A stretch of DNA of 64,000 nucleotides from CAIQQQ01 sp040399685 (GTDB lineage Bacteria; Pseudomonadota; Alphaproteobacteria; Acetobacterales; Acetobacteraceae), in contig JBBART010000002.1 in assembly GCA_040399685.1 (NCBI GenBank), positions 1-64,000 on the forward strand, written 5' to 3'. Both the position numbers and the translations under genes were made by a program. A model generated the notes under the pieces. It had not been told where the DNA came from. It did no database searches and worked only from the letters and a program-made list of their open reading frames with translations. Each line of letters begins with the position of its first letter. Position 1 is the stretch's first letter. Below, one piece after another: positions 16,992 through 25,762 of this stretch.

Positions 16992-18038
16992 ATGGGATCG
17001 TTTCGTTCAAAAATAGCGGTGCTGGGCTTGCTTGGCGCCTTGGTGCTGGCCGGGCCGGCCGGAGCGCAGGACGGCCCGATCGAATTGCGCGACATGGGTT
17101 CGTTTCATGTCGGCGGTCGCACGGTTGATATTTCCGGCAAGGAAATCAAGGAGGTGCTGTTCTCCCCCGGTGGTGTTCCCGCCAAGGTGGATTTGAACGG
17201 CAGCTACCAGGTGGAGCAGATGTACGCGCAATACTTCCTGGTGAAGGACCGTCGCGGCACGGTGCCGCTGCTACTGTGGCACGGTGGCGGCATGACGGGT
17301 GTGACGTATGAGACAACGCCGGACGGGCGCCCCGGGTGGCTGAACTATTTCATTCGCAAAGGCTGGGACGTCTATAATTCCGACGCCGTCGAGCGCGGGC
17401 GCTCCGGCTGGGCGATGTATCCGGATATTTTCAAAGGCGAGCCGGTGTTCCTGACGACTGCGAATCCGTGGGAGCGGTTTCGCATCGGCTCGGGCGCGGG
17501 CTCCTACAATGCTGATCCCGCCAAGCGGCTTGCTCCGGCCAGTTCACAATTCCCGGTCGAGGGATACGACCAGTTGACCAAGCAGTTCGTGCCGCGCTGG
17601 ACGACCACGGATGACGCCACGCTGGCGGCCTATATCGCGTTGATCGACAAGGTTTGCCCCTGCGTCATTGTTTTCCACAGCCAGGCGGGGCTGTTCGGCT
17701 TCAAGGCCGCCGCTGCGCGCCCGGACAAGGTTCGGGCGCTGATCGCGGTCGAGCCGGCCGGCGTCGGCAACGACAAGGACGCAGCCGCCCTCAAGGCCAT
17801 CCCCACCATGATGCTCTACGGCGATTTCATCGAAACCGATTCGCGCTGGCCCACCATCCGGGCGAACGGCGTGGGGTTCGCTGAGAAGATCCGCGCCGGC
17901 GGCGGCAGCGTGGACGTGGTGGACCTACCGAAAATCGGCATCACCGGCAACGACCATTTCTCAATGATGGACCGCAACAACATGCAGATCGCGGACCTGC
18001 TGCAAAAATGGCTGGCCGATCACGCACTCTGGAAATAG
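16992..18038 (+). CDS. Secreted alpha/beta-hydrolase (esterase-like)
   Basis: A 348-aa protein with a cleavable signal peptide (FRSKIAVLGLLGALVLAGPAGAQ). The fold shows the oxyanion strand LLLWHGGGMTG, nucleophile elbow VFHSQAGLFG (Ser as nucleophile) and a late HF (GNDHFSMMD) as likely catalytic His. The substrate is unknown; related periplasmic hydrolases are annotated only as esterases. The ATG at 16992 is preceded by GGAGGAAATC, which decides the start over the longer frame from 16917. It is monocistronic between two tRNA genes. Confidence 0.75.
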   Translation: MGSFRSKIAVLGLLGALVLAGPAGAQDGPIELRDMGSFHVGGRTVDISGKEIKEVLFSPGGVPAKVDLNGSYQVEQMYAQYFLVKDRRGTVPLLLWHGGGMTGVTYETTPDGRPGWLNYFIRKGWDVYNSDAVERGRSGWAMYPDIFKGEPVFLTTANPWERFRIGSGAGSYNADPAKRLAPASSQFPVEGYDQLTKQFVPRWTTTDDATLAAYIALIDKVCPCVIVFHSQAGLFGFKAAAARPDKVRALIAVEPAGVGNDKDAAALKAIPTMMLYGDFIETDSRWPTIRANGVGFAEKIRAGGGSVDVVDLPKIGITGNDHFSMMDRNNMQIADLLQKWLADHALWK

Positions 18039-18055
18039 GGGCGAAGTGAAGGGAA

Positions 18056-18131
18056 TGGAGCGGACGACGAGACTCGAACTCGCGACATTCAGATTGGAAA
18101 TCTGAAGCTCTACCAACTGAGCTACGTCCGC
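18056..18131 (-). tRNA. tRNA-Gly(UCC)
   Basis: Minus-strand cloverleaf: acceptor GCGGACG/CGTCCGC, U73 discriminator as expected for Gly, anticodon loop TTTCCAA (anticodon TCC), T arm GCGAG-TTCGAGT-CTCGT (one mismatch), CCA encoded (18056-18058). Confidence 0.93.
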
Positions 18132-18447
18132 GCTGGGTTTGAAAACGCAGCATTCCGAAGAAGAGAGTACCCCGCGTCAATCTTGAAGGCAAGCTTGGCG
18201 CGGGGGTGAGGCGCATCTGCCCGATAATCAAACACGCATCGAGGGCCTTTGCCCCACAAGCGTGCACCGGCCGCGTGATGCGGTGTCGAAATGGCGCTTT
18301 CCGGGAGTGGCCCGAAAAATGCTGTGCAGTGATGGCATGACTGAATTGCCATGCATCGTAAGCATGGCAGACGCTTGATTTGTTTTGGTACAGATGCAGG
18401 ATGCCGGGGACACTCCCGAGGTGTCGCATTGCACAGGAGATTGTCGC
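18132..18447. promoter_or_regulatory. Upstream region of the polyamine transport operon
   Basis: About 315 bp without a gene. A perfect 7-bp inverted repeat GCCATGC/GCATGGC (18348-18354, 18362-18368) about 80 bp before the potD-like start is a possible operator. A TGGCATG...TTGC pair nearby has the wrong spacing for a sigma-54 promoter. No other signal is clear. Confidence 0.35.
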
Positions 18448-19617
18448 ATGAAGAAGCCACCCAAGCTCACATCCACCGAAGCCACGGTGAAGGCTGCCAG
18501 CCAGTTTACCCGTCGCGTCCTGCTGACCCGCTCGGCCATGCTGGGCAGTGCCGCCGCCCTCGGTCCGTGGGTTGTGAAGGACGCGTTGTCGTCCTCCGGC
18601 ACACTGAATCTTCTGAACTGGGACGATGAAATTCCGAACCCGGTGGTGCCCGACTTCGAGAAGAAGACCGGCATCAAGGTGAACACCACCCCGTTCAGCC
18701 AGAACGAAGAGCAGATCAACAAGCTGCAGGCCACCGGTGGCGAGGGCTTCGACCTCTGCCAGCCCACGCATGACCGCGCGCCGCAGTTCTTCGATCTCGA
18801 CGTTTTGCAGCCGTTCGACATGAAGAAGCTGAACCTCGATAGCCTGCTGCCTTCGATGGTGGCCACGTCAGAGAAGCTGTGGACCGGCAAGGGCGGCCTG
18901 TATCACGTGCCGCATTGCTGGGGTTCGGAAGCCATTTCGTGGCGCACCGACCTGACCACGCTGGATTACAAGACCCTCAGTTATGGCTCGCTTTGGGACG
19001 AGAAATACAAGGGCAAGGTCCAGGGTCGGCCGCATTCGCTGCTGCTCGGCATAGGCCTGTGGATGGACGCCACTGGCAAGCTGCCGTCCAACCGCATGCT
19101 CGACGCGTTCAAGGACGAGGCGTCGATGAAGAAGATCTACGACCAGATCCTGCCCTTCGCCATCGCCCACAAATCCTGGATCAAGCAGTTCTGGGACAGC
19201 GGAGACAACACGAAGTCGGGTCTGCTCGAAAACGGCGTCGTCATCGGCCAGACCTGGGACGGCCCGGCCATCAGCCTCAAGAAGGCCGGCAAGCCGGTGT
19301 CGTACATGGCGCCGCAGGAAGGCGCCATCACCTGGCTCGACGGTTGGGCAATGCCGAAGGCCGCCAAGAACACGGCGCAGGCCTATGAATGGCTGGCCTA
19401 TGTTCACTCCGCCGCCGGTTCGGCCGCCGTTGCCGAGAACTCCGGCTACAACCCGGTGGCCAAGGGCGCGGACGCCCTGCTGTCAGATACGGCGAAGAAG
19501 AACTTCCTCGAAGCCTATCCGGGTGACGCGCTGCAGCGCCTGTGGCCGCGTCCGGCCGAGCCTTCGTGGTTCGCCGAAATGCGCACGCAATACGCCGAGA
19601 AGTTCAAGGCAGCGTGA
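18448..19617 (+). CDS. Polyamine-type ABC transporter substrate-binding protein (PotD/PotF-like)
   Basis: A 389-aa periplasmic binding protein. The N-terminus has a twin-arginine-like leader (TRRVLLTRSAMLGSAAALG), so export may be via Tat. The mature start LNLLNWDDEIPNPVVPDFEKKTGI is the typical opening of spermidine/putrescine binding proteins. The ATG at 18448 has AGGAG ten bases upstream. It is first of a five-gene operon in which the downstream genes overlap or abut, ending with an aminotransferase. The exact ligand (putrescine, spermidine or another amine) is inferred from the operon. Confidence 0.83.
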   Translation: MKKPPKLTSTEATVKAASQFTRRVLLTRSAMLGSAAALGPWVVKDALSSSGTLNLLNWDDEIPNPVVPDFEKKTGIKVNTTPFSQNEEQINKLQATGGEGFDLCQPTHDRAPQFFDLDVLQPFDMKKLNLDSLLPSMVATSEKLWTGKGGLYHVPHCWGSEAISWRTDLTTLDYKTLSYGSLWDEKYKGKVQGRPHSLLLGIGLWMDATGKLPSNRMLDAFKDEASMKKIYDQILPFAIAHKSWIKQFWDSGDNTKSGLLENGVVIGQTWDGPAISLKKAGKPVSYMAPQEGAITWLDGWAMPKAAKNTAQAYEWLAYVHSAAGSAAVAENSGYNPVAKGADALLSDTAKKNFLEAYPGDALQRLWPRPAEPSWFAEMRTQYAEKFKAA

Positions 19618-20678
19618 CAGCCGACGTTCACCTTGACGCCATGACGGTCCGGTTCGGACCGTTCACGGCGGTCGATCGTGCCGAGTTACGGATTGCGCCG
19701 GGGGAGTTTTTTAGCTTCCTCGGCCCATCCGGGTGCGGAAAGACAACAATCCTGCGCACCATCTCAGGATTCATCGATCCCACCGAAGGAGCGGTGCGAA
19801 TCGGCGGCAAGGACATGGCCGGCATCGGCGCCAACAAGCGGCCGACTGCGCTGATCTTCCAAAATCTGGCCCTGTTCCCGATGATGTCGGTGGCCGACAA
19901 CGTCGGCTACGCGCTCCGCGTGCGCGGCCAGTCGCGCAAGCAACGCCAGAAGCGGGTGGACGAGCTGCTCGACCTGGTGGCCCTCGGCGACCAGGGTTCC
20001 AAGATGGTCGATGAGCTTTCCGGCGGCCAGCGCCAACGCGTGGCCATCGCCCGCGCCCTGGCCGTAGAACCGCAGGTGCTGCTGCTCGATGAGCCGCTCT
20101 CCGCCCTCGATTTGAAACTGCGCCAGCACATGCGCCGCGAATTGCGCGCCATCCAGCAGCGCGTGGGCATCACCTTCATCTACATCACCCACGACCAGGG
20201 CGAGGCCCTGACGATGTCGGACCGGATCGCCGTCATGAACCGTGGCCGCATCGAGCAGGTGGGCGACGGGCGGACCATCTACGACCATCCCGACACCGAT
20301 TTCGTGGCCAGCTTTGTGGGCGAAACCAACGCGCTGCCGGGCAGGGTGCTTGAAATGACCGGCGAGACCGCCGTGATCGAAACCGAACTTGGCCCGCTCT
20401 CCGGCGTCAATCCCCGCAAGCTGATGCGAGGGTCGGCAGCCAAGCTGTTCATCCGCCCCGAGGCCTTGCGGCCAACATCCGGTGAGGGACTTTCGGCCCT
20501 GGTGACCGCGGTTGCCTATGAGGGCAACCTTACCCACGTCTCGCTGCTGGCCGGCGCTACGCCTTTGGCCATGCTGCTCGGCGCCGGCGACGGCTTTGCC
20601 CCGCCAAGCCCCGGCGAGACGATCAACCTGGCTGTGACCCACGCGACCATTCTGCCGGTGTCCGATGCTGGCATCTGA
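19614..20678 (+). CDS. ABC transporter ATPase, PotA-like
   Basis: A 354-aa ATPase subunit. Walker A GPSGCGKTT, Q-loop IFQNLALFPMM, signature LSGGQRQRVAIARAL, Walker B VLLLDEPLSALD and the switch His in YITHDQGEA are intact, followed by a TOBE-like domain from about 260. The GTG start overlaps the potD-like stop (GTGA). It energises the two permeases encoded next. Confidence 0.9.
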   Translation: MTADVHLDAMTVRFGPFTAVDRAELRIAPGEFFSFLGPSGCGKTTILRTISGFIDPTEGAVRIGGKDMAGIGANKRPTALIFQNLALFPMMSVADNVGYALRVRGQSRKQRQKRVDELLDLVALGDQGSKMVDELSGGQRQRVAIARALAVEPQVLLLDEPLSALDLKLRQHMRRELRAIQQRVGITFIYITHDQGEALTMSDRIAVMNRGRIEQVGDGRTIYDHPDTDFVASFVGETNALPGRVLEMTGETAVIETELGPLSGVNPRKLMRGSAAKLFIRPEALRPTSGEGLSALVTAVAYEGNLTHVSLLAGATPLAMLLGAGDGFAPPSPGETINLAVTHATILPVSDAGI

Positions 20679-21675
20679 CGGTCATCCGTTTGTCCTGCTG
20701 CTGCCGTTCGTGGTGGTGGCGGGGTTCTGGCTGCTGTCGCTGCTGGACCCCAAGCCGGTGCATCGCGTGTCCTTCTGGAAACGCAACGGCACAGCCGTCT
20801 CGATTTTTCTGATCGTGGCGGTGGGGCTGTGGGCGCTGTTCATGATCGTGCTGCCGCAGCTTTTCATGGTGGAAATGAGCTTCCGCCCAAAGTTGCCGCC
20901 GACGGCGATGGGCGGCGCACGCGACATCTACACCTTTGAGAATTATCGCTATTTTCTCTACGGCAGCACGCGCGACAGCAGCAATTGGAACAGCCTGCAC
21001 CTGACGGCCTTCTTCACGACCATCTTTGTCTCGGTGCTGGTCACGCTGTTCAACTTCCTGTTCAGCTATCCGCTGGCCTTCTACATGGCCCAGGTGGCCA
21101 CCGCCGCGCGGGTTCGGCTGCTGCTGCTGCTGCTGATCGCCCCCTACTGGATCAACGAGGTGCTGCGCGCCTTCGCCTTTCGCGTGATGTTCGCCGGCTC
21201 CGGCGTCATCAACCGGGCGCTGCAAGGCCTCGGCATTCTCTCCGAGCCGTTCGACTTCCTGGGCAACAACGTGGCACTCTACATGGGGCTCAGCTACGCC
21301 TATCTGCTGTTGCTGGTCTTTCCGCTCTACAACGCCGTGGAAAGCCTGGACCGCCGGCAGATCGAGGCGGCGCGCGATCTCGGTGCGCCGTGGTGGCATA
21401 TCCATCTGTTCATCGTCATGCCGCACGCCAAGCCCGGCATCGCCAGCGGCTGCACGCTGGTGTTGATGCTCACCTCCGGCGCCCTTGCGGCCCCCCTGGT
21501 GCTCGGCGGCCCCCGCACGCTGTGGTTCACGCCGATCGTCTATGACCGGTTCTACCAGGCGTTCAACTGGCCGCAGGGTTCTGCCTACGCCTTCATCCTG
21601 CTGCTGACCTGCGTGGCCTTCGTGCTGCTGGTGTTGCGCCTGACGAAGCTCAGCCTGGGCGAGATGACGAAATGA
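20665..21675 (+). CDS. ABC transporter permease, PotB-like
   Basis: A 336-aa inner-membrane protein with about seven hydrophobic segments (for example VSIFLIVAVGLWALFMIVLP and RLLLLLLIAPYWI). The cytoplasmic EAA loop AARDLGAPWWHIHLFIVMPHAKPG couples to the ATPase. The N-terminal helix before the core is longer than in E. coli PotB (275 aa). Its ATG overlaps the end of the ATPase gene by 14 nt. Confidence 0.88.
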   Translation: MLASDGHPFVLLLPFVVVAGFWLLSLLDPKPVHRVSFWKRNGTAVSIFLIVAVGLWALFMIVLPQLFMVEMSFRPKLPPTAMGGARDIYTFENYRYFLYGSTRDSSNWNSLHLTAFFTTIFVSVLVTLFNFLFSYPLAFYMAQVATAARVRLLLLLLIAPYWINEVLRAFAFRVMFAGSGVINRALQGLGILSEPFDFLGNNVALYMGLSYAYLLLLVFPLYNAVESLDRRQIEAARDLGAPWWHIHLFIVMPHAKPGIASGCTLVLMLTSGALAAPLVLGGPRTLWFTPIVYDRFYQAFNWPQGSAYAFILLLTCVAFVLLVLRLTKLSLGEMTK

Positions 21676-22541
21676 GCAGTCGCCACATCCTCAAGCTCAT
21701 GACCGGCTTCTACATGCTGGTGTTCTTCACCTATCTGTTCGGCCCGCTGGCCATCATGGGCGTCACCGCGTTCAACACGCCGTCCTACCCGCAGGCCTTC
21801 CCGTTCGAGGGCTTCACCTGGCATTGGTTCGACGTGCTGTTCGCTGATTCGGACGTGCTCTACGGCCTGAAGAAGTCGCTCACCATAGGCGTGTTCGTGG
21901 TGCTGCTCTCCGTGCCGCTGGGCCTGGCCGGCGCCTTGGTGATGCAGCAGATCAACCGCCGCGCCCGTTCGCTGTATTACCTCGTGGTGGTCTCGCCTGT
22001 GCTGACGCCGGGGGTGATCATCGGCATCTCCACCGTCATCTTCTGGCGCGACTTCACCACCCTGACCGGCATGCGCTTCATGTATGACGGCATGGTGCTG
22101 ACGGTGCTGGGCCAATCCAGCTTCATCGCCGCCTATTGCATGTTGATCATCCTGGCCCGCCTGCAACGCTTCGATCGCGGGCTGGAGGAGGCGGCGCTGG
22201 ACCTTGGCGCCAGCCACACGCAGGTGTTCTTCCACGTCCTGCTGCCGTTCCTGCGCCCGGCCATGCTGTCGGCCGGCGTGCTGGCGTTCTTGTCCAGCTT
22301 CGAGAACTACAACACCACCACCTTCGCCATCCTGGCCGACAAGACCCTCACCACCGTTCTGGCCGGTCGGGTCCGGCAGGGCACCACCCCCGCACTTTCC
22401 GCCCTGGCCGTGACCATCATTGCCGTCACTGTGCTCGGTGCTATCGTTTATGAAGTGGTAAAACGCCGTGAAGACGCGCGGCGCGACACCAAACTTCGCG
22501 CGGCGGAAGCCCTGGACGCCCAGGAAATGGTTGCCGCATAA
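21672..22541 (+). CDS. ABC transporter permease, PotC-like
   Basis: A 289-aa permease with six predicted helices and EAA motif EAALDLGASHTQVFFHVLLPFLRP. The ATGA overlap with the preceding permease indicates translational coupling. With the PotB-like subunit it forms the membrane channel of the importer. Confidence 0.88.
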   Translation: MSSRHILKLMTGFYMLVFFTYLFGPLAIMGVTAFNTPSYPQAFPFEGFTWHWFDVLFADSDVLYGLKKSLTIGVFVVLLSVPLGLAGALVMQQINRRARSLYYLVVVSPVLTPGVIIGISTVIFWRDFTTLTGMRFMYDGMVLTVLGQSSFIAAYCMLIILARLQRFDRGLEEAALDLGASHTQVFFHVLLPFLRPAMLSAGVLAFLSSFENYNTTTFAILADKTLTTVLAGRVRQGTTPALSALAVTIIAVTVLGAIVYEVVKRREDARRDTKLRAAEALDAQEMVAA

Positions 22542-22558
22542 CTTTGGGAATACCGCCG

Positions 22559-23935
22559 ATGACCGTAAATTCCGCCCACGCCCGTGACATCGCCTATCTG
22601 GTGCACCAGCAGACCGATCTGGCCTCGTACCAGGAGACCGGCGGCACGCTGATGTGCAAAGGCGACGGCGTGTATGTGTATGACGAGCACGGCCACAAAT
22701 ACCTCGAAGCCATGGCCGGCCTCTGGTGCGCCTCGCTTGGCTTCTCGGAAAAGCGGCTGGCCGATGCCGCCTACAAGCAGCTTCTCGAACTGCCATATTA
22801 CCACACGTTCTTCGCCAAGGGGCATCTGCCCAGCGTCGACCTCGCCGAAAAGCTGGTGCGCGCGGCGCCGGTGCCGATGAGCAAGGTGCTGTTCCAGTGC
22901 TCCGGCTCGGAAGCCAACGACGCCGCCATCAAGCTGGTCTGGTATTACCACAACGCCATCGGCAAGCCGGCCAAGAAGAAGATCATAGGCCGGGTGCGCG
23001 GCTATCACGGCAACACCGTGGCCTCGGTCAGCGTGTCGGGCCAGCCGCACATGGTGGCCGATTTCGACCTGCCGCTGCCGGGCTTCCTGCACACCGACAA
23101 CCCCAACTACTACCGCTTCGCCCATGACGGCGAGAGCGAGGAAGACTATGCCACCCGCATGGCCGACAGCTTCGAGCAGCTGATCCTGCGCGAAGGCCCC
23201 GAGACCATCGGCGCGTTCTTCGCCGAACCCGTGCAGGGCGGCGGCGGCGCCATCACCCCGCCTGAGACCTATTGGCCCAAGATGCAGGCCATCCTGCGCA
23301 AATACGACATCCTGTTCGTCGCCGACGAAGTGATCTGCGGCTTTGGCCGCACCGGCAACATGTGGGGCAGCCAGACCTACGACCTCCAGCCAGACATGAT
23401 CAGCTGCGCCAAGGCGCTGTCGGCCGCCTACCAGCCGATCTCGGCATTGCTGATCAACGAGAAGATCCACCAGGCGATGCTGACCGAAAGCCGCAAGATC
23501 GGCAGTTTCGGCCATGGCTTTACCTACGGCGCCCATCCTGTGGCCTGTGCGGTGGCGCTGGAGACGCTGGCGATCTACGAGGAGCGCAACATCGTGGGCC
23601 ACGTCGCACGCGTGTCACCAGCCTTCCTGGACGGTCTGAAGGCCCTGGAATCACACCCGCTCGTGGGCAACGCGCGGGGCGTGGGGCTGATTGCCGGTGT
23701 GGAGGTGATGGCGGACAAGGCCACGCGCACCCCGTTCGACCCGGCCCTGAAGATCGGCACGCTGGTGCAGGACAAATGCCAGGAGGCCGGACTGATCGTG
23801 CGCGCCATCGGCGACCGCATCGCCTTCACGCCGCCGCTGATCATCACCGCCGAACAGATCCAGGATCTGCTGGCCATGTTCCGCCAGGGGCTGGATGCCG
23901 CCTGGGCGGAAATGCAGCTTAAGGCCGCCGCCTAA
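22559..23935 (+). CDS. Class III aminotransferase (polyamine/omega-amino acid type)
   Basis: A 458-aa PLP enzyme. The cofactor region shows CSGSEANDAAIKL, RVRGYHGNT, ADEVICGFGRTG and Schiff-base Lys in SCAKALSAAY. This matches the putrescine-pyruvate/omega-amino acid transaminases. It follows the transporter by 17 nt, so the natural reading is that imported putrescine or a similar amine is transaminated. The ATG at 22559 is preferred over a TTG at 22544. Its stop overlaps the convergent YqjE-like gene by 4 nt. Confidence 0.85.
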   Translation: MTVNSAHARDIAYLVHQQTDLASYQETGGTLMCKGDGVYVYDEHGHKYLEAMAGLWCASLGFSEKRLADAAYKQLLELPYYHTFFAKGHLPSVDLAEKLVRAAPVPMSKVLFQCSGSEANDAAIKLVWYYHNAIGKPAKKKIIGRVRGYHGNTVASVSVSGQPHMVADFDLPLPGFLHTDNPNYYRFAHDGESEEDYATRMADSFEQLILREGPETIGAFFAEPVQGGGGAITPPETYWPKMQAILRKYDILFVADEVICGFGRTGNMWGSQTYDLQPDMISCAKALSAAYQPISALLINEKIHQAMLTESRKIGSFGHGFTYGAHPVACAVALETLAIYEERNIVGHVARVSPAFLDGLKALESHPLVGNARGVGLIAGVEVMADKATRTPFDPALKIGTLVQDKCQEAGLIVRAIGDRIAFTPPLIITAEQIQDLLAMFRQGLDAAWAEMQLKAAA

Positions 23936-24321
23936 TCCTTGCGTGGGCGGTTGCGAAACATCGTGAACGCCCACATCAGGATTTTGGTCCAGCCGAAGGA
24001 CGCCCGAATTTCCTGACGCGCGGAGGCGCCCATCTCGGCCGCCTCCCGCTCGCTCAGGCCCGGTTTCGAACGCAGCGCGATCAACGTCACGATCAGCGCC
24101 ACCACAAGGTCGCCGCCGGCCAGAATACCGTAGGACGCCGCTGGAGACAGCCGCGCCGCCAGCAGCTCGAACAGGGCCGCGTGGGCGATGACGAGCGCCA
24201 TCATCACCAGGAAAAACGCAGCCGCCAGCAATCCGGCACGGATCACCAGCCGCCGCATCAAAAGATTGAGACGGATGCTCTCGGCCTGCACGGCGATCGA
24301 GGCAAGCCGGAGCGTTTTCAT
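23932..24321 (-). CDS. YqjE-like membrane protein (phage holin superfamily)
   Basis: A 129-aa protein with two hydrophobic helices (AGLLAAAFFLVMMALVIAHAA and YGILAGGDLVVALIVTLIAL) joined by a short loop and a basic C-terminus. This is the layout of DUF1469/YqjE proteins, which are not lytic holins. It starts 4 nt after the DUF883-like gene, reproducing the E. coli yqjD-yqjE order. The start at 24321 is chosen over a longer frame because of that spacing. Confidence 0.7.
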   Translation of the reverse strand: MKTLRLASIAVQAESIRLNLLMRRLVIRAGLLAAAFFLVMMALVIAHAALFELLAARLSPAASYGILAGGDLVVALIVTLIALRSKPGLSEREAAEMGASARQEIRASFGWTKILMWAFTMFRNRPRKD

Positions 24322-24325
24322 CCGT

Positions 24326-24592
24326 TCAGCGGGTGAGGCGGGCAGCGATATAGCCGATGGCAACGGCTGCCAGCACGGCGGTGAACGGCCGGGCGCGCAC
24401 ATAGCCGGCCGCAACCTCGGTTTCTTCCTGCGCCAGCTTGCGGGCCTGATTCATGGCCAGCGAGGCCTGATCGGCTGCCGCGTGCAGCGCCGGTTGGACG
24501 CGATCGGACATCACCGAATCGAGCTGCTTGCGAAGTTGGCGAATCTGCGACTGGGCGTCAGCGAGACTGGTTTCGAGGGTGGAAGAGCTCAT
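24326..24592 (-). CDS. DUF883/YqjD-ElaB-like protein
   Basis: An 88-aa protein: an amphipathic coiled coil (LADAQSQIRQLRKQLDSV) and a C-terminal hydrophobic anchor (FTAVLAAVAIGYIAARLTR), as in YqjD/ElaB. Those E. coli proteins tether ribosomes to the inner membrane in stationary phase. It forms a two-gene unit with the YqjE-like protein. The ATG at 24592 gives the family's normal length. Confidence 0.72.
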   Translation of the reverse strand: MSSSTLETSLADAQSQIRQLRKQLDSVMSDRVQPALHAAADQASLAMNQARKLAQEETEVAAGYVRARPFTAVLAAVAIGYIAARLTR

Positions 24593-24804
24593 GGTCGTGG
24601 GTCTTTCACAGCAATGTTTTTTGCGTCGCATCGCGCCTATAAGCAGTCGGTCCTGGTGAAAGTTCCACGCTCCGCCCGCCTCCGTCACGTTCAAAATCAA
24701 CCTACGCTCTTGACTTATTCGTCGCGACATTCTTTCTACGCAGCCCGGGCCTATTGCCGGCAGGCACGGCCTGCGGGCGCATGGCCTGGAAACGCGGGTG
24801 GGAT

Positions 24805-24881
24805 AGGGGCGTAGCTCAATTGGCTAGAGCGCCGGTCTCCAAAACCGGAGGTTGCGGGTTCGATTCCCTCCGCCCCTGCCA
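24805..24881 (+). tRNA. tRNA-Trp(CCA)
   Basis: Acceptor AGGGGCG/CGCCCCT, D arm GCTC..GAGC, anticodon loop CTCCAAA (anticodon CCA), T arm GCGGG-TTCGATT-CCCTC, G73, CCA encoded (24879-24881). It lies just upstream of secE, the arrangement conserved in alphaproteobacteria. Confidence 0.95.
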
Positions 24882-24962
24882 CCCCCCGGGCTGATGTCAG
24901 TTTTCTTGACGTCATCCGGGCCCCCCGTGCCAGCTCGTCGTTTCTGAAAGGCAGTGAGAAAT

Positions 24963-25163
24963 ATGAGTGGCGTGATGGCTCCGGCAAAATTCATCCGCGA
25001 GGTACGGGCCGAGATCGCCCGTGTGACCTGGCCGTCCCGCAAGGAGACGCTGGTGACCACCGGTCTTGTCTTCGTCATGGCGGCTCTCGCAGCCTTGTTC
25101 TTTTTCATCGCGGACCAGATCATCGGCATTGGCGTGCGCGCCCTGTTCGGCGTCGGGCTTTAG
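24963..25163 (+). CDS. secE: Preprotein translocase subunit SecE
   Basis: A 66-aa protein, the short single-helix type. It contains the conserved FIREVRAEIARVTWPSRKE amphipathic segment and one transmembrane helix (VTTGLVFVMAALAALFFFIA). It clamps SecY in the SecYEG channel. Followed after 11 nt by nusG. Confidence 0.95.
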   Translation: MSGVMAPAKFIREVRAEIARVTWPSRKETLVTTGLVFVMAALAALFFFIADQIIGIGVRALFGVGL

Positions 25164-25174
25164 GAATCACTGCC

Positions 25175-25705
25175 ATGGCAAAGCGCTGGTACGTCGTGCA
25201 CGTCTATTCGGGCTTCGAGAAAAAGATCGCCCAGCAGATCAAGGAGCAGGCTGCCCAGAAGGGCCTTGCCGACCAGTTCGAAGAAGTGCTGGTGCCGTCC
25301 GAGGAAGTGGTGGAACTCCGCCGCGGCCAAAAAATCAACGCCGAACGCAAGTTCTTCCCCGGCTACGTGCTGGTGAAGATGGAGCTGTCGGACGAAGCCT
25401 GGCATCTGGTCAAGGATACCCCCAAGGTCACCGGATTTTTGGGCACCAAGACGCGCCCAAGCCCGATCACCGAGGCTGAGGCCGACCGGATCATGAAGCA
25501 GGCCCAGGAAGGTGTGGAGCGTCCGCGTCCGGCCATCCTGTTCGAGATCGGCGAGCAGATCCGCGTGGCCGATGGCCCGTTCACCAGCTTCAACGGCGTG
25601 GTGGAAGAAGTCGACGAGGAAAAGGGCCGCGTGAAGGTCAGCGTTTCCATCTTTGGCCGCTCTACCCCGGTCGAACTGGAATACAGCCAGGTCGAAAAGG
25701 TCTGA
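25175..25705 (+). CDS. nusG: Transcription termination/antitermination protein NusG
   Basis: A 176-aa protein with NGN domain (WYVVHVYSGFEKKIAQQI) and C-terminal KOW domain (GEQIRVADGPFTSFNGVVEE). It binds RNA polymerase and links it to Rho or the ribosome. Normal length. A strong terminator follows at once, so it is not in one transcript with rplKAJL-rpoBC, which commonly follows nusG. Confidence 0.96.
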   Translation: MAKRWYVVHVYSGFEKKIAQQIKEQAAQKGLADQFEEVLVPSEEVVELRRGQKINAERKFFPGYVLVKMELSDEAWHLVKDTPKVTGFLGTKTRPSPITEAEADRIMKQAQEGVERPRPAILFEIGEQIRVADGPFTSFNGVVEEVDEEKGRVKVSVSIFGRSTPVELEYSQVEKV

Positions 25706-25729
25706 ACGTCGCCTGCTAACCGAAATCGG

Positions 25730-25757
25730 AAACGGCCGGGGGAAACCCCGGCCGTTT
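25730..25757. terminator. Bidirectional rho-independent terminator
   Basis: A perfect 12-bp stem (AAACGGCCGGGG / CCCCGGCCGTTT) with a GAAA tetraloop. A/T tracts at the stem base serve both directions, ending nusG and the convergent hldE-like gene. Confidence 0.88.
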
Positions 25758-25762
25758 CTGTT

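Noticed and set aside
18331..18350. Possible sigma-54 promoter before the polyamine operon
   Set aside because: TGGCATG and TTGC are two bases too far apart for the -24/-12 element and there is no activator gene nearby.
23932..24321. Phage holin, hinting at a prophage
   Set aside because: The two-helix protein pairs with a DUF883-like gene exactly as chromosomal yqjE does; no other phage gene is present.
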